Shown here: positions 11,779 through 26,149 of the stretch, one piece after another
Layout: every line of letters starts with the position of its first letter
How positions within the stretch are numbered: position 1 is the stretch's first letter
DNA from: Glandiceps talaboti
Lineage: Eukaryota; Hemichordata; Enteropneusta; Spengelidae
Direction of reading: 5' to 3'
NCBI RefSeq assembly: GCF_964340395.1
Contig: NC_135567.1
Coordinates: forward strand, 13,970,306 to 14,027,805
Length of the DNA: 57,500 bases
Position numbers and translations under genes: made by a program
Notes under the pieces: model-generated
Database searches by the model: none
Seen by the model: only the letters and a program-made list of their open reading frames with translations
What the model was told of the DNA's origin: nothing

Positions 11779-14700
11779 CCACCATCATCATCACCACCAC
11801 CACCACCACCACTATCACCATCATCATCACCACCACCACCACCACCATCATCACCACCACCACCACCATCACCACCATCACATCATCATCATCACCACCA
11901 CCACCACCACCACCTCCACCACCATCACCACCACCACCATCACCATCACCACCACCATCATCATCATCATCACCATCATCATAATCATCATCACCATCAT
12001 AATCATATTTCAAAACTACCTACTGCAAAACAAATCTTAACTCTCATCTGTACTATTACTAACCACTACCATACCTTAGCAATTGCTGGTTTCCGTGGAG
12101 ATGTTTCTACATCAATCATATAAATACGAGAAGAGTACAGTGATGGCAGCACTAAACGATTCCTCTTTCTACAAGAATCGTCATAGCAACTGCTGCATGC
12201 ATTCCATCCACTGTGATGTAACTCATCGCCTACATATGGCATAGGTAACCGATGGATAACCTACAAACAAACAAACAAACAAACAAATTCATACAAACAA
12301 ACAAACAAACAAAAAAATTCATACAAGTCTTTGTACGGATATAGCCCCTAAAATACTTTACTCCAGTGACTACTGTATGAAATTGATTTCATTTGTTTGT
12401 TAGATTTTGAAGTAAAAGGTAAACTTGTCAAATATACTGTTACAATTAGAAAGCTCATCTCAGACAATATACAGACAGTGATACTTGAATATAGTGCATG
12501 TGTCTTTGGTCTGATGGGTCCCATAGGGGTGGCACCCCCGGTTCAAAGATATGTGTAAACAGGGGTGCCACACTGATTCATCTACAGTTGTTGTTGAAGT
12601 ACCCAACAAATGGTGGATATTGCACGACAGAGAAATGGTGTATTATGAACACATGCACGGACAGATGGACAGGCATATGTATGGACAGATCTCGAGGGAC
12701 AGACAAATATAGGGATAGAGGGACACACATATATATGGACAGACAGACAGATAGACGTGTGTATGGACAGACAGACAGATTGGATGAAACCCATTATAAT
12801 AGCTCCCCTTCAGGCGGTTCAAAACATAGCGCTGTCCTTGAAAGACTGGAATATAAAACTTGAATGCGTACCGTGAACAATGCAGTGATTCCTCTATTAA
12901 AATCCATGACATCAATGAGCAGCTGGTGACTTTGATAATAAATTTGGTATGTGTAGAAGTGTGAATGTCATGGAAATGTGAGTGAAAGTGCCAAGTGTTT
13001 TTAATCCAATTCATTTGTTTACTTTCCCTGTTTGTAGCAGGTTCTGTTCATCACATGCTTCGATGTCGGCAATTTTATCTAGATGTAAATGAAAGTTGAA
13101 ATGATATCAATGATTCCTTGTTATGATACAAGATTTGTGTTTCCTGCAGTGTCACCATATATCAGACGCTACTTGAAAACTTCACTGGAGAAACTAACTA
13201 CTAGGGTCAATTATTGGCACAGCTTTGATTAGCTAAATGATTTGAGACCAAGCAAAGTTGAAAGTAATGTGGAATGAACCCTATTTGAGATTCTTCAGTT
13301 AAAAAAAGGCCCCATTTTAGATTCTTCAGTTCAAAAAACAGACCCCATTTGTTTACTTTCCCTGTTTGTAGCAGGTTCTGTTCATCACATGCTTCGTTGT
13401 CGGCAATTTTATCTAGATGGAGATGAAAGTTGAAATGATATCAAATCAATGATACCAGATTTGTGTTTCCTGCAGTGTCACCATATATAAGACGCTACTT
13501 GAAAACTTCACTGGAGAAACTAACTAACGCACGTAGTCATGACAGAAACACCCACTAAACTAGACTGTACGATACATTGTGTTGTTCAGACATCTAAAGT
13601 GAATGCTGGTTAGTAGCATGGCACGAATGTCATATCTACTCAAAGTGTCTAGATAGAAACATTGTCATGTCAACGACTCTTTGCTACACTGCCAGACTTG
13701 TGTTTACATTTCCCCGCAGTCTTGCTATCCCGGACTCAATTTTAAACCAATTTTCACCAAAAATCAATACCCCATTTTAGACCATACAGGTTTTCAGAAG
13801 ATCTCACATTTTATTCCAAAATACATTTATTTAGTAATTCAGGTCTATAGTAAGGAAATAGAGGATTGCAAAGTATAGTTTTCACTCTGAGACTTATACT
13901 TATCTTCAGAGGGGGCAACATTTTAGGGTCAATTAATGGCACAGCTTTGATTAGCTAAATGATTTGAGACCAAGCAAAGTCGAAAGTAATGTGGAGTGAA
14001 CCCTATTTTAGATTCTTCAGTTCAAAAAAGAAGACCCCATTTTAGACTCTTCAGTTACAAAAATAGACCTCATTTTACAAAGGGTTAGAAAACATAGTCC
14101 AAAGGGTGGCATATACCAATCTGATTAAAATCTGATGTAGTGTACACTTCGCGATTTCTTTTTGGCTGTTACATTTACTGTCATTTGTTCTTTTGTGAGC
14201 ACTCCTTAAATACATGTGACACAATACCATAGGCTTTCCCGAGCCATATGAGAGCGCTGAGTGAATTCACTCAGCGAATGAACGAGAAATGCGTCAAAAC
14301 ATACGGGTACTGTACTTCACAGCACTCTGTTCAAAAAGAGCTTGAGCACAGAGCTCAGACACCGATGTTATCGTTATTGTTTGGTGGTTCTCTTTCAATT
14401 TCAAATGTTGACTATATATTGTAAGATGGATTCTGATTGGCTACTCATAAGTAAAATATTTGGTACAGAAATGCCTATGGTGTTGTGTCAGATGCATGTA
14501 ACGAGCGCTCAAAAAAGAATAAACGACAGTAAACAGAACAGCCAAAAAGAAACTGCAAAGTGTACACTACATCAGATTTTAATCAGATTGGGCAAATACA
14601 TGTATATGCATACCCAAGTACAGGGAGTAAACTCCATAAAATCGAAATAAAATCGTAGATTCTAAATCCAAATCTGAATCTGAATCTGAATCTAATGTTA

Positions 14701-17700
14701 CATACTTGACTGTAGGTGCTTGATCGTGGGTCCACATCAACGGTTGCTAGGTAATCAGGTTTCTTAGTTTCTGTGTTTCTATAGATACAGGGGAGATATA
14801 CAATTTCTTCCCTAGCACCATTCACCATGGCACCTTTTGGTGTTGCATACCCTGGACCACGTTCACATGCTGTGTGAAAAAAAAATACAAACAAATTATT
14901 ATTTGGTAGTCGACAACATTTTGAAAATGCAGTCCGTAAATACATCATAAATTGTCAGATCCTGTACACTGTAGTCTGCAACAACATTTGAAACTTTTGA
15001 AATTGTAGTCTGTAAAAATTGATGAAATTTTTGAAAATGTAGTCTGCAACAAACAAAACTTTTGAAATTATGGTCTGCAACAAAGTCTTAATCTTCTGAA
15101 AATGTAATCTGTAGTAAATGACAAAAATTTTGAAAATGTAGTCTGCAACAAATTCTTAAACTTCTGAAAACGTAGTCAGCAACAAGTTATGAAACTTTTG
15201 AAAATGTAGTCTGTAGTGGTAAATGATGAAACTTCTGAAAATGTAGTCTGCAACAAATTCATAAACTTGCGAAAATGTAGTCTGCAACAAATTCATAAAC
15301 TTTTGAAAATGTAGTCTGCAACAAATTCATAAACTTGCGAAAATGTAGTCTGCATACAACAAGCTATGATTTGAAGGTTCAAAATGTAGTCTGCACCACA
15401 TGAACCAATTTCTGTACCTGTAGTCTGCAACAAATTATGAATGTGCCATGCACAAATGTAAATACTAAATAGTCTTAAATATAATGACACTTCAAGTTGC
15501 TTTTTTAATTCAGGGCACTCGTACTATATTTCCCATTGTAAATGACGGCTCGGTTCATCAGTTGGTTAAAAATGGTTGTTGTAATAGGTGGAATTACGTG
15601 TGCTCTCTTCGTACGACTTTCTAGTAGATGTCCTTGAGATACCGGATGATAGACTTTTGAGTACAAGTCCTTGAGTTACCTGCCTATCACCACGTACACA
15701 TACATGTAAGTTCACAGCATGTACATGTCCTACGGGTAATCTCTGTCGGTATCTTAAATATCCCATCTATACTGATAATAGATAGGTCACTCCGAGATGC
15801 TAAATAAACTGATGGGTCAGAATCATTTATAAATGTCACGGGAACAAAGACATGTGTGTCACGTCAAGAAATTAATGAGTTCAATAAACTGATTGCTGGG
15901 TGAATTTAGAGGTCAGCTGACCCAGCTCAAAGTCATTCAAGGTGATAGTAACCAACTACAGGTGAAACCAACTAACTAACTGAGCTCAGGACCCTGGAAT
16001 GGATCTCAGGACCCTGGAGTGGATCTCAGGACCCTGGATCTCAGCATATAATTTACCAATCAAAAGACTACAATACCAAGGATAGATAACATATTTTTTT
16101 ACATTATTTCATGTCAAATAAAATACACTATTCTATACACTACACTAATGTATAGTACAGTACAGTTCACGATACTACACTGCAATACACTACATTGCAC
16201 TACACTACACACCACACCACACCACACCTCACTACCCTACCCTACACTACACTACACTACACCGCACCACACCATCCAACCCTACCCCACACTTCACTAC
16301 ACTACACTACATTACACTACGCTACATTAAACTACGCTACGCTACGCCACACTACGCTACACCACGCTACGCCACGCTACACTACACTACACTACACTAC
16401 ACTACACTACACCACGCTACACTACACCACGCTACACTACACCATGCTACACTACACTACACTACACTACACTACACTACACTACCCTACACTACACTAC
16501 ACTACACTAAACTACACTACACTACACTACACTACACTAAACTACACTACACTACACCACGCTACACTACACTACACTACACTACACTAAACTACACTAC
16601 ACCACGCTACACTACACTACACTACACTACACTACACCACACCACACTACACTGTACTGTACTGACCAACTAGAGGTGGTACTGACCGGCTATGATGTAA
16701 TATCATTGGCAACTGTGGTCATTAGGTGTGAAATTGAGCCAGGTCAAAGGTCACATTCATCCATTACACGTACAAAACATTGTTTATTTAATGAAAACAT
16801 TCTTATCAAATGCTTTCACAGTTGTTCGTCTTGCAATGGTCCAAGAATTTCACCTCTAACACCGCAATTCGAATGAATATCTTTCGTCATTTTTTGTTTA
16901 TTGGAATATTGATTTTTATTTTGTGTAATTCTACACCATCGGCCAATAACGACGTATAAAATTTTTTACACACATTGACACACACAAAAAAAATTAAAAT
17001 ATACTCAAATATGTTAATGCACTTCCTTGCGAAGTTTCATCGTGTAAAATAAATAATAGCTAACCCTTGTCTAAGGCCTAATAAAAAAAAAAATTGTGTG
17101 TTTCCGATTACGCTCAATTTTAGAATAGGTTGGTAGATTTTTTATTTTATTTTATTATATATTTTTCTCATGCATGAGTGTCTAGTTCAGGTTTTCCGTT
17201 GTTTTCCAAATGGTCTATTTATTAATTGGTTTCTTTCTATCAGATGTACAGCCACTATCACAGATTGGAAGAACAGTTTTATATTGTCTTTTTTAAGTTG
17301 ATATCAGTTTCTGCATCCACTATTTCTCGTCTGACTTCACAATTTTGGCAATTTTATAAAAAAAAATTCAGATATGTAAAAAAAAAAAGTTTAGGGTCAG
17401 CAGTGAAAAACTAGGTGGTGTCGGATAACCGGAAACATTTATTTAAAGGCCAATAAATAACAATGTCATCAGATGTCAACAGATCAAGGAAATCATTAAT
17501 TCTGTTTTTCCTGTAACACTGTCACCTGGAAATGTACACGGTAATAAATCATTCCTGTTAAACAACTTTAAGTTCTATAGGTGTACACGTTTTGACCTTT
17601 CAGGTCATGTGACACTTGTTAAACTGCTTCTTTGTTGATTTACCTGCTTTTCAATATAATAGCAGCACTTTTGTTAAAAGTGGTAAGCAGATAAAATCTA

Positions 17701-20700
17701 GCTGAGTTCCCCAGTCATTTTACCAGGGTTTCCTACCAGTGTTTTCGTTAACGGTGGTAAGTAGGTAAAATCTACCTGAGTTCCCCTGTCATTTTACCAG
17801 GGTTCCCTACCAGTGTTTTTGTTAAGGGTGGTAAGTAGGTAAAATCTACCTGAGTTCCCCTGTCATTTTACCACGGTTCCCTACCAGTGTTTTTGTTAAG
17901 GGTGGTAAGTAGGTAAAATCTACCTGAGTTCTCCTGTCATTTTACCAGGGTTCCCTACCAGTGTTTTTGTTAAGGATGGTAAGTAGGTAAAATCTACCTG
18001 AGTTCCCCAGTCATTTTACCAGGGTTCCCTACCAGTGTTTTTGTTAAGGGTGGTAAGTAGGTAAAATCTACCTGAGTTCCCCAGTCATTTTACCAGGGTT
18101 CCCTACCAGTGTTTTTGTTAAGGGTAGTAAGTAGGTAAAATCTACCTGAGTTCTCCTGTCATTTTACCAGGGTTCCCTACCAGTGTTTTTGTTAAGGGTG
18201 GTAAGTAGGTAAAATCTACCTGAGTTCCCCAGTCATTTTACCAGGGTTCCCTACCAGTGTTTTTGTTAAGGGTGGTAAGTAGGTAAAATCTACCTGAGTT
18301 CCCCAGTCATTTTACCAGGGTTCACTACCAGTGTTTTTGTTAAGGGTGGTAAGTAGGTAAAATCTACCTGAGTTCCCCAGTCATTTTACCAAGGTTCCCT
18401 ACCAGTGTTTTTGTTAAGGGTGGTAAGTAGGTAAAATCTACCTGAGTTCCCCAGTCATTTTACCAGGGTTACCTACCAGTGTTTTTGTTAAGGGTGGTAA
18501 GTAGGTAAAATCTACCTGAGTTCCCCAGTCATTTTACCAGGGTTCCCTACCAGTGTTTTTGTTAAGGGTGGTAAGTAGGTAAAATCTACCTGAGTTCCCA
18601 TGTCATTTTACCAGGGTTACCTACCAGTGATTTTGTACAGGGTGGTAAGTAGGTAAAATCTACCTGAGTTCCCCAGTCATTTTACCAAGGTTCCCTACCA
18701 GTGTTTTTGTTAAGGGTGGTAAGTAGGTAAAATCTACCTGAGTTCCCATGTCATTTTACCAGGGTTCCCTACCAGTGTTTTGTTAGGGGTGGTAAGTAGG
18801 TAAAATCTACCTGAGTTCCCCTGTCATTTTACCAGGGTTCCCTACCAGTGTTTTTGTTAAGGTGGTAGTAAGTAGGTAAAATCTACTTGAGTTTTCCAGT
18901 CATTTTACCAGGGTTCCCTACCAGTGTTTTTGTTAAGGGTGGTAAGTAGGTAAAATCTACCTGAGTTCTCCAGTCATTTTACCAGGGTTCTCTACTGTTT
19001 TTTTTTTTTTTTTTTTTTTTTTTTTGTTTGTTTGTTTGTTTGTTGTTTTTTTTTTTTGGGGGGGGGGGGGGTGTTTGGCAGTAAGCAGGTAAAATTTAAC
19101 CAAGTTATCCTGTCATTTTACTGAGGTTCATCTCTACCAAAATTTTGGTACAATGTATGGGGCACTATACCAATTTTACCATATTCCACCTTCCTGTTAC
19201 CATGGTTCCCCAACCTTAACAAAAATACTGTTAATGACCAACTTGTTCTATTGCTGAACAAGACAACTAATCACTTCACAGCAAAAGTTGTATCTCAATC
19301 CAATACTGGCCATTTTCATAATAATTACAACCAGTGACAAACAAGCGTTTACAAGCAGAATAAGTTACAAACAGGGAAAGTAAACACCTGAATTGGATTA
19401 ATAACATTTGGCACAACATGCTGGAAGTACAGAGACTTGTATTACATTTCATGGTTTGATAAGATTAAGAGCAGTTCTATGACCTCTTTGCATGCTACTT
19501 CCAATCACAACCACAATTGAAGTGCTCCTGGCATTTCATGTACTCATTAAGTGGCCATAAAACTGTTCCTACCAACCCATGAAATGTAATACAAGTCTCT
19601 GTACTTCCAACATGCTGTGCCAAATGTTTAGTAATCCAATTAATTTATTTACTTTCCCTGTTCCGTTTGTAAATGCTTGTCTGTCACTGGTTGTAGTCGG
19701 TGTGTGTCTAAAAAAAGTCATGTCCCATTTAATGAAATGCCGAGGCAACTGTTTTTCCTGTAACACTGTCACCTGGAACTGCAGACGTTAATAAATCATT
19801 CTTGCCACATACACACCCTAAAGTTCGACATGTACACGTTAGGACCTTTCAGGTTAACACGCTTGTTAAACTTTATCTTTGTTTGTTTTTTACTGCTTGT
19901 CAAAGTAATGGCAATCACATTATTACAACCGCACAAGCCATCAAATGGATTTTTCAACAAAGCTGCAAACAAGTGAAATATTACCTGCGGGTTTAATAAA
20001 ACATTTTGGTCTCGTGGCAAGAACTGTTTAGTGCTATTATTTACAACCTATAACACTCAAGTGAAATGTTTCTGTTACTTGTCACAATCATTTATAGTAT
20101 CCACATCAAGTGTATAAGTATACTTGAACTTGAAGTGTATTTGTTAAGGGTGGTAAGTAGGTAAAATCTACCTGAGTTCTCCTGTCATTTTATCAGGGTT
20201 CCATACCAGTGTTTTTGTTAAGGGTGGTAAGTAGGTAAAATCTACCTCAGTTCCCCAGTCATTTTACCAGGGTTCCCTACCAGTGTTTTTGTTAAGGTGG
20301 TGGTAAGGAGGTAAAATCTACCTGAGTTTTCCAGTCATTTTACCAGGGTTCCCTACCAGAGTTTTTGTTAAGGGTGGTAAGTAGGTAAAATCTACCTCAG
20401 AGTTCCGCTGTCATTTTACCAGGGTTCCATACCAGTGTTTTTGTTAAGGGTGGTAAGTAGGTAAAATCTACCCGAGTTCCCCTGTCATTTTACCAGAGTT
20501 CCCTACCAGCGTTTTTTGTTAATCAATCAATCAATCAAACAATTTATATAGTTCCTGAATCCATTACTCAGAATGTTCAAAGGCACTTTACAGGACACTA
20601 AAGTGAAGTCTCGCCAGAAGTCGTGGACATGGAAACTGGCATCAACTTAAAAAGACAAAAAACAACAACTGTCAAGTCACAACCACAAAGTGTGACATGC

Positions 20701-23700
20701 AAGAAGTAACATGGATTCAGGAGTTAAGGGGTTCAACATTATCATTAACTTAACCCTAGCCCCCTAACTTGATTATAAATACACATATTGTATTCTTTAG
20801 TCCTGCAATGACCCTTCATAAAATCTGACAGGCTGGCTGTCTAGCACTTGTTTTCCAACACTTACATAATCAGTTGAGCATAACTACAAATAGTGCAATG
20901 TCACTTTTGGCAGTAGACTATACAATGTACACTAACTTCCAAACAAGCAAGACTGTAAACGTCGTCCACCAATCAAAAGTCTAGCTGTCGAGTACCTGTT
21001 TTCCCACATTTATGCAAACAATTGTGTAAAAAATGTACCTACAAATAAAAAAAAAATTGTGTTTCTGATAAACCCTAGTTCAAACCACCAACCCTAAACA
21101 TTTTTTTAAACATTTAAACAAAAAGATAAGAAATTCTTTGTGTTCTTGACCTTCATGTACGTCTGTTTTCTTTCCCCAGTCATGTCTGTACATATTTCAT
21201 CAAACTATCACAGAAGAGGTGTTCTGACCGACATTTTGTTTGATTTTGGGTTGAAGCAATATTTAGAAAAAAATAAAAAGCAATTAAAAGATAAATGAAA
21301 ATCCTGACTAACCTACAGTTTTCTGAGGCCATGTTATCGGAAACACATGATTTTTTTTTTCTTTACCTAACTACAAATACAGCTAAAATGATGTTGGTTT
21401 GGTGTTTCACTTATGTAACTTGACATTTATTACACACCCTCAGACAACTTCTAATGCAAAAGAAACAATAGGTGCTGTGAACAGTGGGGATGTAGAAGTA
21501 GTCAAGTTGATATACTGATTGTTAGTTAGAAAATAAACAATTGCAGCCATTAAAATCATCAAGTCCATGTAATGTTTTCATTAGAAGCCTGTTTTTACTG
21601 CACTGTGAAAGAATAGCAATGCTTATCAGTGTTCAAATTCAATGTGATTGGGTAAAGGATCCTGCTGTGTTTGTTGTGTCTCTGTTATTGTTAGTCTAGA
21701 GTTGAAATATGTCTATCTTTGTGTCAAAAACGTAATGTCCCATGAGTGAAACACCAAGCCTACATCATTTGAGCTGTAATGTCCCATGAGTGAAACACCA
21801 AGCCTGCATCATTTTAGCTGTAATATCCCATGAGTGAAATACCAAGCTAACATCATTTTAGCTGTACATACAGTGCCAGCTTTCAGCACATAGAACATAC
21901 ACTATGTACACTCAGGGCTCAAAATTAACAGTAGTCCCATGCCCACAGACTACCAATTCTTGTCATGGGGCTACCATAGAAAAAAAATTACGAAAACTAT
22001 TTAATGATAACAATATTTAAAGCACTGCAGAACCAGTGACGAAGACAGGAAGTTGATGTGATGTAGAACAACCAGGGTATGCAATCCATATTTTCTGTTC
22101 AAAGACAATAACTTGATTTGTGCATCGTATATTTTTCTATGTTCAGCCAAGAAAAATATGAGTGACCTAAGGGGCCTTTGTCACCATGCTGAGTCACTAG
22201 ACGAGTACTCGGAGTAGTGACATGAATGACGAAAAATATTGGAGAATAATATAATTATACCAGTGCCAGTAATATCAACGAAAAATTGGGGAAAGTAATG
22301 GCAAGTTTAAAACGTTTTGACTCATATTTGGAACACAGCAGAACCAGTGACGTATACTGTAAAACTGGAAATGTTCGCGCAAGATTTATTTTCGCTAATT
22401 TCACTACAAAACAAAAACGCGAAAATAAGTAGTAGTGAAAATATATATTTCTGCATAATGCAATGTACCAGTATGGTTATTAGTGAAAATTAATCTTTGT
22501 GAACTACATGAAGACAGTAAAATCGCAAAATTTTCTAGTCGGGAAAATATGCAGGTTTACAGTATGTAGACACATGCTGCCGTGACGTAGAACAACAGGC
22601 GTATAAATTCCATATTTTTTATTCAACTTGACTTGTGCATACTACCGGTATAATAATAATAGTACACATTTATAAAATACTTTCTACACTGGAAGTCAAT
22701 CATTATAAGCACTTCACAATTACCCTGGCACATACAGTATCTACATCACACAAGGCCTCATCCTTAACTCCCTAGGGGACGCGATACACTCCACTGCAGC
22801 TTCTCCATAGAGACAATTACCCAGGCACATACAGTATCTACATCACACAAGGCCTCGTCCTCAACTCCTTAGGGGACGATACAGTCCACTGCAACCTCTC
22901 TAAAGGTATAATTAAAGCATTCACATACTAGTACCTAATGACCTAAGCCTTCCAGGTCCCCAAATAATTGGAATTATTTAGCTTGGTTGACTGGAGCACA
23001 ATCGTGTTCAAATCTCGCCCAAGGACTTTCGCCATTATTCAGAAACAAACGACAGCAACAGAGGTCAAACCTGCAAATTGTATTACCGTTATATTGTACA
23101 ATGGGATTATCTGTGGTTATCGTAATAACTTATATGGAGCTACCAATGAAATAAACCCCCACACTGGTCAAGCTAAATATGAATTGATTATTTGTGGTTA
23201 CAAACAATGTATCAACATTGATTTATAAGTATTTATTATCACATTTCCCATGATGCAACATTCAACATGTGGGTTTGCAAGTTCCCTATTGGATTGTCTC
23301 ACAAATAAAAGGACTTTCGTAAAACTTGAATCGACACTATAAAGTTGAAGGAATAAAACACTGTTAACCCTTTCAGAGCTAGAAACTTTCCCGCCAAAAT
23401 TTTTGAACAAAAATTCCTGTTTCTCTGTAATTTTTGGAAAAAGATCAACTTTATTTTAGATCAGAATTCAAGAAATATTACTTCCCAATGAAGTAATATT
23501 CTTAAATTTTAGAAAATGTTCTTACAATCAAGTTTCTATTTATTCCAATGTCGTCTCTAGGAATGAAAGGGTTAAGATTACCTTGAAATCAAAAGTGATG
23601 GGGTGGAAGAGGAAAACACTTGTAAAACTGTTACTCTGACTGGAAGCAAATGCTACAATTCCTGTAACGTTAACACAAATAGACGAGATCATGCTGAAAA

Positions 23701-26088
23701 CGTGAATGAGATGTCAGCATATGACATGTTTTCAAAATGCTGCATGCGTTGCCAATTTTGCCGATTTTGACAGGATTGGGGTACTTGTATATTTCGTGAG
23801 TCTTGAACGCCCGGTAATTAATATCGGAGTTCGAAAATGGCAGATTTTTTGACAGGTATAGCAGTGTTGCAGCCAGAGGGGGTTTTGGGTCATTTGACAC
23901 ACATTTTTTGGACCTGACCCACAATTTTGGAAGTGATGGGTCATAGATGACCCACCTTAAAATTGTGTGCAAATATGTTTAGCAATATGACCACATCTAT
24001 ACTATAGCAACAGCCAAATGATTGTGTATACTGCATGGATAACAACAGGGTTGGATAGACAACTGCATAATCATTCAGCAAATATCCAGCATGGATCAGC
24101 ATGTGGGTAAATATTTTTAAAAACTGTACAGTTGTACTACAACGCAATTGGCACTTTTTTTTTTATGTCCCAAAAAAATGTATGATGAACCAGAAAAATG
24201 AGCGTCTTGGGACACTATGTCCCACTCTTTCAAAAGGCTGGCTGCAACACTGGTATAAGACATAATTTAGCAGATAATTCAACCAACTTTGCGATTTAGA
24301 TCTGAATCTTTTCCGTCTATTTGCGTTTATGTTATTGCTTCCAGTTAAACATCGAAACAGAAAAAAACCCTCAAAATAACAACAAACGCTACAATTATTA
24401 CACAAGATTACAACCTATTTTGTACTCATACTGACCCATTTTCCATTACAATAAATACCCTACCCAACGAGTGACCCCACACAGTGTACATTGTATTTGC
24501 TACACACTAGTAAGGTATTTGAATAAAAGAAATAGCACAGTGCTTTTCTGTAAATCATTGTGACTTGACTTTTCATCAAACCTGACCCAGCAGTACACAT
24601 GTACCTGCTAAATCATTCTGCATGGTATACGGACTAAACCATTATGCTGAATCATGCCGCATTAATAATTTACATAGTATATGGACTAAACCATTATGTT
24701 TGGAGGGGTGCCTCAGAACTGAGGGACAGTCAATAACTGTACACATGTAGACTAACTGCAACTGAGACACTTTTTAAACATTTGTTTTGTTGGGCAGAAT
24801 TGTTTCTGGTCAGGACAGTTTGACTAAAATGGTCGATGACACAATTTTTTTTTATTCGCAACAAATCTGTCACTCAGTCTACTATTTATGGCAGTTACTC
24901 TTCTTTTTATGTAGTACTTTATAGCAAGTGTGTATGTGGGGCAGATGTCATTTGCTTGTTCTTGATTGGCTCTGAAGTAGGGAGGGTTATTTTTATGGTT
25001 TCCCATGGATCTGCAGACTGCATGGGCTGGACAAGCACACAGAAAAAAGACTGACACAAGGGTATTTTTAAGTGATGTGCAGAATTTTTTTTTTTTTTTG
25101 TAATGACTTAAGGCCTAAAAAATAATTGTTTGGTTCCGGTGACCCGATCCCACCTAGTTTTTCATTGCTGACCCTAAATTTTTTTTTATGTATTCGAAAA
25201 AAAATAATCGCAAAATTTATGGAAGTTTCACAAGAAATAGTGGATGTGGAAACTGATATCAACTTTAAAAAGACAATATAAAACTATTCTTCCAATCTGT
25301 AATGGCTGTACATCTGATAGGAAGAAATAAACAACACAGAGACCATTTGGAAAACAATGGTAAACCTGAACTAGACACTCACACATGAAAAAAAATAAAA
25401 TAAAAAGGCTACCTTCCTCACCTATTTTAAAATTGAATGTAATCTGAACCACGCAATTTTATTTTTAATTTAGGACTAATCCTAATACACATTCTCTGCA
25501 CAGTATTGAATCACCTGTGGGTAAACATATATGTATAGCTGTATACACATTATCCAATCAATTTGATTTCTGGTCGTACCCAAAAAATCAGCAACCCAAT
25601 ATATATATTGAAATCGGTGACCAAGTACTTTTTGAGATATAAGTTGTTGACCAAAAATGAACATTTTTACACCTAATTTGCATATCACTCATGGAATCAT
25701 GGTATGCTTAATATTTCTTTGTCTATACATCCCTAGATACATTCCCATTAAATTTCAGCCCAATCTGCTCAGTAGTTTTGGAATTATAGATTTTTAACCA
25801 AAAAGACACATTTTTAGCCCTAATTTGCATATCACTGATGGAATCATCCCGTCATGAACAAATCTTACTTTACACCCCCTTAAGAATGTTCCCATCAAAT
25901 TTCGCACCAATCTGCCCAGTAGTTTCTGAGTTTAAGTTTTTTGACCAAAAATCACATTTTTTGACCCAAATCACACACCTGTGATGCGATCATTTTGATT
26001 TGAACAATTTCCCAACTAGACACCCAAGGTAATGGACCCACCAAATATTGTGGCAATCAGTTCAGTGGTTTTTGACTTTAAGTTGTTT

Positions 26089-26149
<61 letters not shown>

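Noticed and set aside
11536-12123. Long His/Pro/Ser-rich open frame near oxidase exon 4
   Set aside because: It reads a CAC/CAT microsatellite on the strand opposite to the gene; no real protein.
17690-18990. CRISPR-like array
   Set aside because: The 74-bp units are directly tandem with no unique spacers, and the region is an intron of an animal gene.
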